64,000 bases of DNA from Ovis canadensis (taxonomy: Eukaryota; Chordata; Mammalia; Artiodactyla; Bovidae). Shown here piece after piece: positions 45,476-57,700 of this stretch; position 1 is the first letter of the stretch; every line of letters begins with the position of its first letter. Location: positions 28,406,501 to 28,470,500 of the forward strand of contig NC_091245.1 in assembly GCF_042477335.2 (NCBI RefSeq), written 5' to 3'. Position numbers and translations under genes: made by a program. The notes under the pieces were generated by a model. The model worked only from the letters and a program-made list of their open reading frames with translations, was not told the origin of the DNA and made no database searches.

Positions 45476-47047
45476 AAGGAGTTCTGTTTCACCATTCTTC
45501 AGGCCAAATGAAGATTAAGAATGTTGTGTGTATTTATTTTTACCAGTTGGACCTTTTTTTTTTTTGATTATCACAGAAAAAATTTAATTCCAGAAAAAGA
45601 ACCAATTTAGTAATCCAAGGGATCAGTTAAAAAAGATAATTAATCTTAAATGACAGAGAGTTGTGTCATTATTAAAATAATGTTTTACATAGGTATTTAA
45701 TTGAATTAGCAAGAAATTATATCTAATATGACTTCTAAAATAGTATACAAAGTTGTTCGATCAATATGATCCCAATTTTATAATATACTTTTTCTAACAC
45801 ATACATATGTATCTTACATATATACTGCATATATAACATTTGAATAAATATTAATAGAGGTATTACCAGTTGAATCTTGTGTGCTGATTATGCTCTGTAC
45901 ATTGTACAGAGCATAGAAACCTCTCCATTGAGTGAAATGAACACAGAATTTATTGTTAGAACATCGCTGCTCTAGCAATGTATTGTTTAAAGTACTGCTA
46001 TAATGTGAAAAGGAAGAGTATTCTGTTGTTTTTGAAAAGGGTTTCTTGTTTGTGTTTAGTTTTACATGTGTGTCCAGTGGCTTGCCCAGCGAGTTACTGG
46101 ACAGCTGGAATTTGAACTCTGATAATGAGCCAGTCACAAAGTTCTTCCAGTGCATTATCTCATTCAATCCTCCTCACAGTTCATGTCAACACACCTGCCT
46201 GTTTTCTTAGCCAACACTGTCCATTCTTTGCTCAGTAACCATTTGGGAAATACCCAACAGATCCCAGGTCCTCTGTACTCCTTGATTTGATCGGAGAGAG
46301 GCATTTGGGGGCTGCCAGTGACTGAAGCGACTTAGCAGCAGCAGCAGCGCACATAAACATATGCTGCTTTCATTCAGCAAACGTGATCAGGAGTATCTGA
46401 ACTTGGTATCTTGGTTCCACCATGTCCTTACTTTATGACTGTAGGAGAGTTCTTTTGTCTTTCTGGTCTGTGAGTTCCTTTGTAAAATGGGGATAATTCC
46501 TGTAGCATGGGGATGTTATAAGAATTAGCTGTAACAATATAGGTAAAGTACCCAGCACACAGTTGGAGCTGAGTCTCTGCTCTCTTGCTCTGTGATGTCT
46601 CTGCTGCCAGGTATATTCCTTAGTGAAATACTCACCTCTGTTGAATAGCAGGTTCCCCATAGCAGGAGCTCTTAAGACCAAAGCCTCAGTTCAAACTTGA
46701 TGAAAAAAGTATATATTTCATGCTTACATCAGGTGAATGTACCCTTGGGCAGTACACCTTGGGTGCAGGCAGTTCCTTAACGATGCTACGGCTGCTGGTC
46801 CGTCTCAGTGTTCAGCATTCCTATTTACAGCTTTCCCCACCCTTCCTTCTGGTCTTGGGTTCACGCTGTGAAGGAGTCTATGAGGTGAGTAGAATGGCAA
46901 AAACAATTATTAAGTCTCAGTCCAGTTGGGGCTCACACACACGTCTCACACATTGGTATAGAGCTCCACTTGTAAAGCATCAGCTGCTTTGATCCCCTCA
47001 ACTTTGAAATAGAAATTATCCTCATCTTCCACACAGAAGATGGGTAG
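45476..47047. other. Intergenic after CPT2
   Basis: AT-rich, mostly unrecognised. Contains a striking palindrome (45889-45915), a short BOV-A2 end with CAG units (about 46322-46348) and a forward MIR-like piece (about 46395-46570). Confidence 0.5.
45889..45915. repeat. 27-bp palindrome, 12-bp perfect arms
   Basis: TATGCTCTGTAC (45889-45900), loop ATT, GTACAGAGCATA (45904-45915). The arms pair exactly. Confidence 0.95.
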
Positions 47048-47708
47048 GTTCAGTTCAGTTCAGTTGCTCAGTCGTGTCTGACTCTTTGCGACCCCATGAA
47101 CTGCAGCACGCCCAGCCTCCCTGTCCATCACCAATTCCCAGAGTTTACCCAAATTTATGTCCATTGAGTCGATGATGCCATCCAACCATCTCATCCTCTG
47201 TCATCTCCTTCTCCTCCTGCCCTCAGTCTTTCCCAGCATCAGGGTCTTTTCAAATGAGTCAGCTCTTCACATCACGTGGCCAAAGGATTGGAATTTCAGC
47301 TTCAGCATCAGTCCTTTCAATGAACGCCCAGGACTGATCTCCTTTAGGATGGACTGGTTGGATCTCCTTGCTGTCCAAGGGACTCTTAAGAATCTTCTCC
47401 AATACCACAGTTCAAAAGCATCAATTCTTCGGCTCTCAGCTTTCTTTATAGTCCAACTCTCACATCCATACATGACTACTGGAAAAACCATAGCCTTGAC
47501 TAGATAGACCTTTGTTGGCAATGTCTCTGCTTTTTAATATGCTGTGTAGGTTGGTCATAACTTTCCTTCCAAGGAGTAAGCGTCTTTTAATTTCATGGCT
47601 GCAATCAGTATCTGCAGTGATTTTGGAGCCCCCCAAAATAAAGTCAGCCACTGTTTCCACTGTTTCCCCATCTATTTGTCATGAACTGTTGGGACCGGAT
47701 GCCATGAG
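47048..47708 (-). mobile_element. BovB 3' part
   Basis: Inverted BovB from the CAGTTCAG tail to the 'MASGP' region. The frame is split near 47515 by a small deletion. Confidence 0.9.
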
Positions 47709-47787
47709 GTGTAGGATCAGGACAACTCTATTGACTCCTTGTCCAGAGCTCTTTTTCTTATGTATGTTCTTCTAGTCTCCCGGTAGA

Positions 47788-47998
47788 AAGAAAGTGAAGT
47801 CGCTCTGTCGTATCCAACTCTTTGCAACCCCGTGGACTGTAGCCTACCAGGCTCCTCTGTCCATGGGATTCTCCAGGCAAGAATACTGGAGTGGGTTGCT
47901 ATTTCCTTCTCCAGGGGATCTTCCCGACCCAGGGATCAAACCCGGGTCTCCCACATTGGAGGCAGATGCTTTAACCTCTGAGCCACCAAATTAGCTGG
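47788..47998 (-). mobile_element. Bov-tA SINE
   Basis: Inverted, AGTGAAGTCGCTCTGTCGTA to GAGCCACC. Confidence 0.87.
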
Positions 47999-48244
47999 CC
48001 TCCCAATTCAGGAGGATGAATTTTGTTAAATTAACCCTTGTTGCTCATGACCCTAAACCAGCTCCCATGTGGAGTTTCCCATGATGCCTTGGGAATTCAG
48101 CAGGCTCCAACCAGGTGGCTCTTTTCCATGACTCCTAAACAAGTATGGCATATCTCCACAGCCACACCAGCCTCCCTGGAAGTTACCTGCTACTCTTTGA
48201 GTTGCCTCCAGGATCCTCAGCTTCATGGATACCACATAGATTGT

Positions 48245-49015
48245 ATTTTTTAAAAACAGCTCTGTTGAGATAGACTGCTCATGCCTTGTCCACCTTTTCA
48301 TCTCACTCAGAGTTTACCGCTCTGCCATGTTTAGCATATTCGCGGTGTGCAACTGCCACCCCAGTCAGTCTTAGAGTGTTTGCATCTCTAGTAGGAAGGC
48401 CGTCCTGATTAGCAGTCTTTCCCCTTTTCCCTCAACCTCCTAACTTCCCCCAAATCCTAGACAGAACTTTACTTTCTGTCTCTGTAGATGTTCCTATTCT
48501 GGACGTTTTATATCAATGGAATCCTATAATATGTGGCCTTTTGCTTAGTATAATGTTTTCAAGATTTATCCATGTTCTAGAATGTGATAGTGTTTAGTTT
48601 CTTTTTATTGCTGAAGACTGTTCCAGTATATGGCTAGATCACATTTTGTTTATTCATTGATCAGTTGATAGTAATTTGAATTATTTCTCGTTTTTGGCTA
48701 CTGTGAATAATGCTGCAGTGGACATTTGTGTAGAAATCTTTGTATTGACATATGTTTTCATTCCTCCTAGGGTGTATCCCTAGGAGTGAAATTGCTGGGT
48801 CATGTAGTAAGTCTGTGTTGCCTCATTTAAGGAACTGCCAGGATATTTTCAAAGTAGCTGCGTTACATTCCCACCAGTTGAGTGTGAATGTTCCAGGTCC
48901 TCCACCCCCTCACCAACACGTGTTTTCATCTATGTTGATCATAGCCATTGTGGTGAGTGTGAAGTGGTATCTCACTGTGGGTTTTATTAGCTTGTGGTTT
49001 TTTTTCCAGCTGGTT
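48245..49015 (-). mobile_element. Old L1 3' sequence
   Basis: Inverted L1 ORF2-end/3'UTR text (TTATCCATGTTCTAGAATG, TGTATCCCTAGGAGTGAAAT), decayed. Confidence 0.7.
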
Positions 49016-49021
49016 CTTGAT

Positions 49022-49180
49022 TGCCTTCCCTGGTGGCTCAGCTGGTAAAGAATCCGCCTGCAATTCAGGAGACCTGGGTTCGATCCCTGGGTTGGGAAGA
49101 TCCCATGGAGAAGGGAGTGGCTGCCTACTCCAGATTTCTAGCCTGGAGAATTCCATGGGTTGTATAGTCCATGGGGATGC
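49022..49180 (+). mobile_element. Bov-tA SINE
   Basis: Forward: TTCCCTGGTGGCTCAGCTGG head, then a BovB-like tail that ends early at about 49180. Confidence 0.85.
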
Positions 49181-49370
49181 AGAGTTGGGGGTCTTAGTTG
49201 CAGCACCCATGATCTTTGATCTTCAGCTGTGACATGTGGGATCTTTAGTTGCGGAATGTAAACTCTTAGATGTGGCATGTTGGACCTAGTTCACTGACCA
49301 GGGATCAAACCCGAGCCCCACATATTGGGAGCATGGGGTCTCAGCCACTTGACCACTGGGAAAGTCCCTA
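49181..49370 (-). mobile_element. CHR-type SINE
   Basis: Inverted, ending ACCACTGGGAAAGTCCC; it abuts the preceding SINE. Confidence 0.7.
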
Positions 49371-49714
49371 GTTTATGTTTTAAATTAGACCACCTCAAAC
49401 GTATTTTCCAAATCTCATGGTTCCTATCCAGTTATCTTCGTGAGAATAACTGACAAAAAGGAATGGGAGCCAGGATTGGAGGAGGTGGACATGAGAGAGG
49501 GGTTAGGGGCTGAAAGGGAGGATGTTTGGGGTGTTGCAGGAGTCACAGCTGGGGCTTGATGCAGAAAGACATGATGGAGCCTCTAGAAGAGAACAGAGTT
49601 CAGGGGAGTGCTTGAGTGGAGTTGGTTACAAGTATATTTTCTTTCTGGGAGTCTTCCATTATAAAGGCATGGCCACTGAATAAGAAGAATCATATTTGGT
49701 ACTTATGATATTAA
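49371..49714. other. Intergenic, nothing recognised
   Basis: No gene or repeat seen. Confidence 0.4.
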
Positions 49715-51984
49715 GTTCAGTTTAGTTCAGTCGCTCAGTCGTGTCTAGCTCTTTGCGACCCCATGAACTGCAGCACGCCAGGCCTCCCTGTCCATCACCA
49801 ACTCCTGGAGTTTACCCAAACTTATATCCATTGAGTTGGTGATGCCATCCAACCATCTCATCCTCTGTTGTCCTCTTCTCTTCCTGCCCTCAATCTTTCT
49901 CAGCATCAGGGTCTTTTCCAATGAGTCAGCTCTTCACATCACATGGCCAAAGGATTGGAGTTTTCAGCTTCAACATCAGTCCTTCCAAAGAACACCCAGG
50001 ACTGATCTCCTTTAGGATGGACTGGTTGGATCTCCTTGCTGTCCAAGGAACTCTCAAGAGTTCTCCAGCACCACAGTTGAAAAGCTTCAATTCTTTGGTG
50101 CTCAGCTTTCTTTATAGTCCAACTTTCACATCCATACATGACTACTGGAAAAACCATAGCCTTGACTAGACGGACCTTTGTTGACAAAGTAATGTCTCTG
50201 CCTATTAATATGCGGTCTAAGTTGGTCATAACTTTCCTTCCAAGGAGTAAGCGTCTTGTAATTTCATGGCTGCAATCACTATCTGCAGTGATTTTGGAGC
50301 CCCCCAAAATAAAGTCAGCCACTGTTTCCACATCTATTTGCCATGAAGTGATGGGACCGGATGCCATGATCTTAGTTTTCTGAATGTTGAGCCTTAGGCC
50401 TACTTTTTCACTCTCCTCTTTCACTTTCATCAAGAGGCTCTTTAGTTCTTCTTCACTTTCTGCCATAAGGGTGGTGTCATCTGCATATCTGAGGATATTG
50501 ATATTTCTCCCAGCAATCTTGATTCCAGCTTGTGCTTCCTCCAGCCCAGCGTTTCTTATGATGTACTCTGCATAGAAGTTAAATAAGCAGGGTGACAGTA
50601 TACAGCCTTGACGTACTCCTTTTCCTATTTGGAACCAGTCTTGTTCCATGTCCAGTTCTAACTGTTGCTTCTTGACCGCATACAGATTTCTCAAGAGGCA
50701 GGTCAGGTGGTCTGGTATTCCTATCTCTTTGAGAATTTTCCACAGTTTATTATGATCCACACAGTCGAAGGCTTTGGCATAGTCAATAAAGCAGAAATAG
50801 ATGTTTTTCTGGATCTCTCTTGGTTTTTCGATGATCCAGTGAATGTTGGCAATTTGATCTCTGGTTCCTCTGCCTTTTCTAAAACCAACTTGATCATCTG
50901 GAAATTCATGGTTTATGTATTGCTGAAGCCTGGCTTGGAGAATTTTGAGCATTACTTTACTAGCGTGTGAGATGAGTGCAATTGTGCGGTAGTTTGAGCA
51001 TTCTTTGGCGTTGTCTTTCTTTGAGATTGGCCTGAAAACTGACCTTTTTCAGTCCTGTGGCCACTGCTGAGTTTTCCAAATTTGCTGGCATATTGAGTGC
51101 AGCACTTTCACAGCATCATCTTTTAGGATTTGAAATAACTGGAATTCCATCACCTCCACTAGCTTTGTTCGTAGTGACGCTTCCTAAGGCCCACTTGAAT
51201 TCACATTCCAGGCTGTCTGGCTCTAGGTGAGTGTAAGTGATCACACCATTGTGATTATCTGGGTTGTGAAGATCTCTTTTGTACAGTTCTTCTGTGTATT
51301 CTTGCCACCTCTTCTTAATATCTTCTGCTTCTGTTGGGTCCATACCATTTCTGTCCTTTATTGAGCCCATCGCTCCATGAAATGTTCCCTTGATATCTCT
51401 GATTTTCTTGAAGAGATCTCTAGTCTTTCCCATTCTATTGTTTTCCTGTATTTGCAGTGATCTCTGAGGATGGCTTTCTTATCTCTCCTTGCTATTCTTT
51501 GGAACTCTGCATTCAAATGGATATCTTTCCTTTTCTCCTTTGCTTTTTGCTTCTCTTCTTTTCACAGCTATTTGTAAGGCCTCCTCAGAGAGCCATTTTG
51601 CTTTTTGCATTTCTTTTTCTTGGGGATGGTCTTGATCCCTGTCTCCTGTACAATGTCACAAACCTCCATCCATAGTTCATCAGGCACTCTGTCTATCAGA
51701 TCTAGTCCCTTAAATCTATCTCTCACTTCCACTGTATAATCATAGGGATTTGATTTAGGTCATATGTGAATGGTCTAGTGGTTTTCCCTGCTTTAAGTCT
51801 GAATTTGGCAAGAAGGAGTTCATGATCTGAGCCACAGTCAGCTCCCAGTCTTGTTTTTGCTGACTGTATAGAGCTTCTCCATCTTTGGCTGCAAACAACA
51901 TAATCAATCTGATTTCGGTGTTGACCATCTGGTGATGTCCATGTGTAGAGTCTTGTGTTGTTTGAAGAGGGTGTTTGCTATGAC
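49715..51984 (-). mobile_element. BovB LINE with a 337-codon RT frame, intact YADD
   Basis: Inverted 2.27-kb BovB lacking the endonuclease part. The best-preserved reading frame in the window (50952 to 49939, 337 codons) covers the RT palm and thumb and keeps the Y-A-D-D catalytic box (50476-50487). A frameshift near 50065 removes the normal C-terminus, and the missing N-terminal half means no functional ORF. A fold-back joins its 5' end. Confidence 0.93.
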
Positions 51985-51996
51985 CAAACACCCTCT
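51966..51996. repeat. 12-bp fold-back at the BovB 5' junction
   Basis: AGAGGGTGTTTG (51966-51977), 7-nt loop, CAAACACCCTCT (51985-51996). The left arm is ordinary BovB; the right arm replaces what BovB normally has there. Confidence 0.88.
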
Positions 51997-52446
51997 ACGT
52001 TTGCTACTTGCTATTCCTCTATGATATTAAGTGAAAAACAGTTAAATTTAAGGTTAACTCTGTGCTAGGATTATAGCCATATAAAAACATGTCTTCTTGT
52101 AGATAGGCCCTGAAAGGGAACAGGAGAAAATAAACACACTTGTATTAGGGAGCCAGGAGGGTGGGGCTTAAGAAAATGTTTATTTCTTTTTCTTTTTTCC
52201 TTTATTGATATCATACTGTTTGTGCAATACCAAGTTGTTAGGCAGGAAAAAAAAGAATTCACATTTGCAGCCCCTCACTTCCTTACCTCACTCCTCCTGC
52301 TTCAGCCACATTCAGCCTCCCATTCGTCTCAGACATGTCTGATCTTTACTGTGGCTCTGTCCTTTGTATATGCCATCCTCCATCATTGGAATGCCCTTGG
52401 CTCCAACACATTCTCTGCCAAATTCTTGCTTGTTCTTTTTGTAATT
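51997..52446. other. Intergenic, L2-like piece
   Basis: About 52290-52440 resembles inverted L2, interrupted by the next BovB copy and apparently continuing at about 53125-53210. Confidence 0.45.
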
Positions 52447-53112
52447 GTTGTTGTTCAGTTGTTAAGTTGTGACCCCATGGACTGCAGCATGCCAGGGTCC
52501 CCTGCCTTCCAGTATTTCCTGGAGTTTGCTCAAATTCATGTCCATTGAGCTGGTGATGCTATTGAATTGTCTCGTCCTCTGCCACCCCCTTCTCCTTTTG
52601 CCTTCAATCTTTCCCAGCATCAGGGTCTTTTCCAGTGAGTTGGCTTTTGGCATCTGGTGGCAAAAGTATTGGAGCTTTAGTTTCAGCTTCAGTCCTTCCA
52701 GTGACTATTCAGGGTTGATTTCCTTTAGGATGACTTTAGGTTTGATCTCCTTGCAGTCTAAAGGACTCCTCAAGAGTCTTCTCCAGCATCACAATTTGAA
52801 AGCATCAATTCTTCAGCACTCAGCCTTCTTTATGGTCCAACTCTCGTATCTGTACATGACTACTGGAAAAACCATAACTTTGGCTATATGGATCTTTGTT
52901 GGCAAAGTTATGTCTCTGCTTTTTAATACATTGTCTAGGTTTTTCATAGCTTTCCTTCCAAGGAGCAAGCATCTTTTAATTTTGTGGCTGCAGTCACTGT
53001 CAGTAGTGATTTTGGAGCCCAAGAAAATAAAATCTGTCACTGCTTCCACTTTTTCCCCTTCTATTCGGCATAAAGTGATGGGGCCAGATGCCATGGTCTT
53101 AGTGTTCAAGCC
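52447..53112 (-). mobile_element. BovB 3' part, diverged
   Basis: Inverted BovB from the tail region (GTTGTTCAGTTGTTAAGTTG) to the 'MASGP' region. It has more substitutions than the other copies, so is probably older. Confidence 0.88.
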
Positions 53113-53804
53113 AACATTGTTCTTTTTAGCCCAGCTCTAATGTCCCCTTCCGTGAAGCCATGCTCATGGAGTCTCCCTGGAAGAATAGGCCATCCCTTCC
53201 TCCATCCTCCACTGCTCCCAGCTTTGACTTCTGTTTTAGCCAGCAAGGGCCCTGACACATAATGAGTTATTGCTGGAGATCCCATTGTTCCCTTCTGGTG
53301 CCCATGCCTTTGCAAGGAGGTCGCACCTTCTGTCAAGAAGTGGAGTCTATTTCTCCCCTCCTAACCGGCCCACCCCTGCCTCAAGACTCAAGTCATTCCC
53401 TTCAGTTCATTCTCCCTGTAGCCAGTGATTTTTTTAATGTACAAGTCTGATTATACCCCTGCTTAAAATTCCTCAGTAGTTTCCCATTGCTTTGGAAAGC
53501 AGTCCATATGTCTTGATGTCACAGTTGTGTCCCTGATGGAGCTGGCCCTGCTTATGTTCTCAGCCCCACCTCTCTTAACAGGTTACCCTGAGGAAGTTGC
53601 CTCTGCTGGAACATAACCTCCTCTCCATCCTTTCAGTTATTTTCTGCTTAACTTTCAGGTTTCAGACAGACTGCTTCCATCTCACTCCACCCCCTGAGAC
53701 CGAGTCAGTGCCCTTCCTGTGTATGCCCAGAGCATCCTGACAGTCTAACCTCTGTCACAGCCATCCCCATTGCTAGGCTGTGGCTATATTCCCTGTGTTG
53801 GACA
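53113..53804. other. Intergenic, L2-like pieces
   Basis: About 53125-53210 and 53450-53660 resemble inverted L2 LINE 3' text. Nothing coding recognised. Confidence 0.45.
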
Positions 53805-54688
53805 GTAAGTCCTTGTAGCTTATTTTTAGTTGTGCATCTTAATCCCTTACCCCTATTTTGCCACTCCCCCTTTCCTCCCCCTACTGGTAACCACTTAGTT
53901 TTTCATATCTGTAAATCTGGTTTTTTGTTATATTCGCTAGTTTGTTTTATTTTCTAAATTCCATAAGTAAGTAATGTTATACAGTACTTGTCTTCCTCTG
54001 ACTTATTTCACTCAGCATAATACCGAAGTATATCCATGTTGCTGCAAATGGCAAAATTTCATTTTTTTTTCTTTTTTTGTGCATATCTGTTACAGATTTT
54101 TGGTTTATAGTTACTGGGAGGTTTATATATAATAACCTCTCTATATATGTGATTAAGTTGCTGATCGCTTAATTTCAAATAGATTTTAACCACCCTGCTT
54201 TTGTACTCTCATCCTATCACAATGACTGTTTTTGACATCATATTTTATATTTAAATGTTTTGTGTAACTCTTAACTTTTTATTGTGGATATAGATGATTC
54301 TACCACTTTTTTCTTTTAGCTTTCCTACCAACTTTGTGTGTGGATGATTTCCTACCTCTATTGTATATTTGCCTTTACTGGTGAGCTTTTTCATTTTTTA
54401 ATTTTCATGTTTCTATTTGTGGCCTTTTCTTTTTCACTTAGAGTTTCTTTAACATGTCTTGTAAAGCAAGTTTGCTGGAGCTGAACTCTGGCTTTTGATC
54501 TCTGTAAAAAATCTGAATGAGAGCCTTGCTGGGTACAGTATTCTTGGTTGCAGGATTTCCCTTTCATTAGTTTTCATGTGTTATTATCACTCCCTTCTGG
54601 TCTGCAGAGTTTCTGTTGAAAAGTCAGCTGAAAGACTTATGGGAGTTCCTGCATATGCTAGTTGTTTCTTTTCACTCTTCCCTTTCTG

Positions 54689-54900
54689 TTTTTTTTTTGT
54701 TTGTTTGTTTGTTTGTTTTTTGCTGTGCTGGGTCTTTGTGGCATGCAGGCTTTCCTCTCATTGCAGTGTGCAGGCTTTCTAGTTGTGGCACGCAGGCTTA
54801 GTTGCCTGTGGCATGTGGGACCTTAGTTCCTCGACCAGGGATTGAAGCTATGTCCCTTGCATTGGAAGGCAGATTCTTAACCACTGGACCTCCAGGGAAG
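54689..54900 (-). mobile_element. CHR-type SINE with (GTTT)n tail
   Basis: Inverted, full-length: T-rich (GTTT)n tail at 54689-54720, head ACCACTGGACCTCCAGGGAA at its right end. Nested in L1. Confidence 0.85.
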
Positions 54901-56730
54901 TGTTCCCCCAACCCCCTTTCTGCTTTTAATAGTCTCTCTTTATGCTTTTTGCCGTTTTAATTACAGTGTGTCTTGGTACATTTCTGTTTGGTTTAATCCT
55001 GTATGGGACTCTCTGTGCTTCCTGGACTTGAATGACTGTTTCCTCTCCCAGATTAGAGAAGTTTTCAGCTACTGTCTCTTCAAATGTGTTCTCTGCCCCT
55101 TTCTGTCTTCTCCTTCTGGGACAACTATAATGTCAGTGTTAGTATGCCTGATGTTGTCCTAAAGGTCTCTTAAAGCATCCTTACTTCTTTTCATTCTGTT
55201 TTCTTTCTTTCTGTTCAGCATCAGTGATTTCTACTACCCTGTCCTCCAGCTCACTGCTCTGTTCCTCCGTATCATTTAGTCTGCTTTTGATTTCCCCTAG
55301 TGTGTGTTTCATCTCAGTTATTGTATCTTTCATCTCTGGTTGTTCTTTATATCTTCTAACTCTGTTAAAAACTTCTAACTTTCACTGTATATGTCCATTC
55401 TTCTCCCTGGTTCTTTGACCATATTTATGATCACTGTCCTGAACTCCTTCTTGGGTAGATTGCCTATCTCCACTTCACTTAGTTATTCTCCTTAGCTTTT
55501 ATCTTGATCCTTCCTCTTGAACTTGTTCCTCTGTCACCTCACTTTGCTTAAATTGCTGTTTGTATGTTTATGTATCTGGTAGGTTAGTTGTTTCCACACC
55601 TTGGAGAAGTGGTCTTCTGTAGGAAACGTCCTGTGTCCCAGCAGCCCACTCCCCTCTTGTCACTCAAGTTATATGCTCTAAGGTTTCCCCCATGAGGGCT
55701 GTGTGGGCCCTTCCATTTGGCAGGCTATGAGGACAGTCTGGCAGGCTTGGGTAGCCCCCAGTCCAGTATGTTGCCAGGCCCTGCCTTATGTGGAGGCTGT
55801 AGGCTCTTTGTTGGCAGGGCTATGTCACAAGGCAGCTGACTACAGAGCCCCAGGTAGCCCTGGGGCTAGTGCTGGCTCACTGGTGGCGCCATGGGCCAGA
55901 AAACTCCAGGACTGTAGCCTGCCCACTGGTGGGTGAAGCCAGGTCCTGAGGTTAGTGTCAGACTACTGGCAGGCAGAGCTGGGTCTTGGAGTCTAGTTGC
56001 AAGGCACCAGGATCCCAGAGCTGATGTCAGATCACTGGTGGAAGTGGGGGGTTGGGGGAGGGTGGATTCCTGACACAGTTGGATGGAGTCTGAGATGTCT
56101 CAAAGTTTTGCTGACCTGCTAGTGGACAGGGCCAAGCTGGTCCCAGGGTGATCTCCTGTGGTCCAACTGGGTCAGGAGGCTGTGGGATTATGGTTTTCTT
56201 GCCTCTGGTGTCTGCCTTCTTGTGGGTGAGGCTGGCCTAAAGGTTAGAACAGGCTTCATGGTGGGCAGGGATGGGTTCCAGGGAATTCTGGGACTCGTGC
56301 CTCCCACTGGTAGGTGGAACTGGGCGCTGGGCCTTGTCGTGGGTAGGGTAGTGTCCAGAGGCAGCTGTGGGCTCATGAGGTCTTTAGACAGCTGCGTGCT
56401 GACTGCTGGGGCTGCATCCCCTCCTAGTTAGTTCTTTGGCCTGTATCCCAGCAGTAGTGCCTAGAGGCTGTTGTGTGGGGCCAGATCTTGGTGATAATGA
56501 GCTAGAGAAAGGAATCCACAATTTGGGTGCCCAGCAGCACCAGCATCCACGTGGTAGAAGCAGCTCCCAAGAATGGCTGCCACTAATCTGTTTCCAGGGG
56601 TGCTACAGTTGCCCCCCTCCCATCCCCAGGAGACTCCAAGACCAGCTGGTAGGTTTGCCCAGGCTCCTTTCAAGTTAGTGCTTTTGCCCTGGGTCCCAGA
56701 GAGTGTGAAATTGTGTGCCCTTTAAGAGTT

Positions 56731-56858
56731 ACGGAGAAGGAAATGGCAACCCACTCCAGTATTCTTGCCTGGAGAATCCCATGGACAGAGAAGCCCGGTG
56801 GGCTACAGTCGTCCATGGGTTGCAAAGTTGGACACGACTGAGCAACTGTCACTTCACT
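56731..56858 (+). mobile_element. Truncated Bov-tA, 10-bp target duplication
   Basis: Forward SINE tail flanked by TTTAAGAGTT at 56721-56730 and 56859-56868; nested in the L1 5'UTR-like region. Confidence 0.9.
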
Positions 56859-57429
56859 TTTAAGAGTTGTCTCTATTTCCCCCAATTTTGTGGGACTCCT
56901 GAAACCAAGCCCCTCTGCCCTTCGAAGTCAAATGCTCTGCACACACATATCCCCAGTGCAGGACCTGCTGTGAGAACTTGTGCAGTGTAATTCTCTAGCT
57001 GTGGGAGCCTGCCCCTCCCACCTATCTTGTTATGGTTCCTTCTTTGTATCTTTAGTTGTAGATGTTTCCCAGCAGTTTCCCGTCTTTTTCAGTGATGGCT
57101 GTTCTACCAATAGTTGTGATTTTGGGGTGTTTGCAAGAGGTGAGCTCAGTTCTTTCTACACTATCTTGGCCAATCTGTCAGTCACGAGCATTCTGAGATT
57201 CAGTTCCCAGTTACTTTTCAGGGTGGGATATACTTGGGTTGCTGTAGATGGGTGTGTTTTTGTATTGAATTGTGTTCTGCATGTTGCCAGTGTACTGAAA
57301 TGCATTTGATTTCTGTATACTGACACTACATCCAGTGCCTGCTTATGTTTTTGGATTTGCTAAGTGGAAAATCACAATCTGTGAAAAGTGAGTTATTTCT
57401 TCCTTTTTGGTCTTTTCACCTTACTTTCT

Positions 57430-57700
57430 TTTCAGTCTTACTATGCTAGGGGGTGGGGACAATGATGAAGAGTGATCCAGAATATCCTCATCTCACCCCG
57501 ATCTTGAATGGAATACTTCTAACATTTCATTTACTCTGAGTTTCCTATAGATATGATTTGTGAGGTGAGGGTAGTTTCTTTCTGTTCCTAGTTTGCTAAG
57601 CGTGTCTATGGTTTGTTGTTCAATTGTACCAAATACTGTTTTGCATCTATTGACATAATTGACTTCAGCTTTCCATCTGTTACTGATTATTTATGTTCCT
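57430..57700 (-). mobile_element. L1 ORF2 fragment
   Basis: Inverted L1 ORF2 text (GTTCCTAGTTTGCTAAG, TTGCATCTATTGACATAAT), decayed. Confidence 0.6.

Larger units (their letters stand above)
53805..57320 (-). mobile_element. Old L1 sequence, 3' end to 5'UTR, inverted
   Basis: Inverted, decayed L1: 3'-end text at 53805-54060, then 5'UTR-type text (TCTTGGTTGCAGG, TTATGGGAGTTCCTGCATA) from about 54440. The part 55640-56700 is GC-richer and made of degenerate repeats around 'ctactggcaggcagagctgggtc', like old L1 promoters. It is interrupted by a CHR SINE and a Bov-tA SINE. Whether this is one element or several is unclear. Confidence 0.6.
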
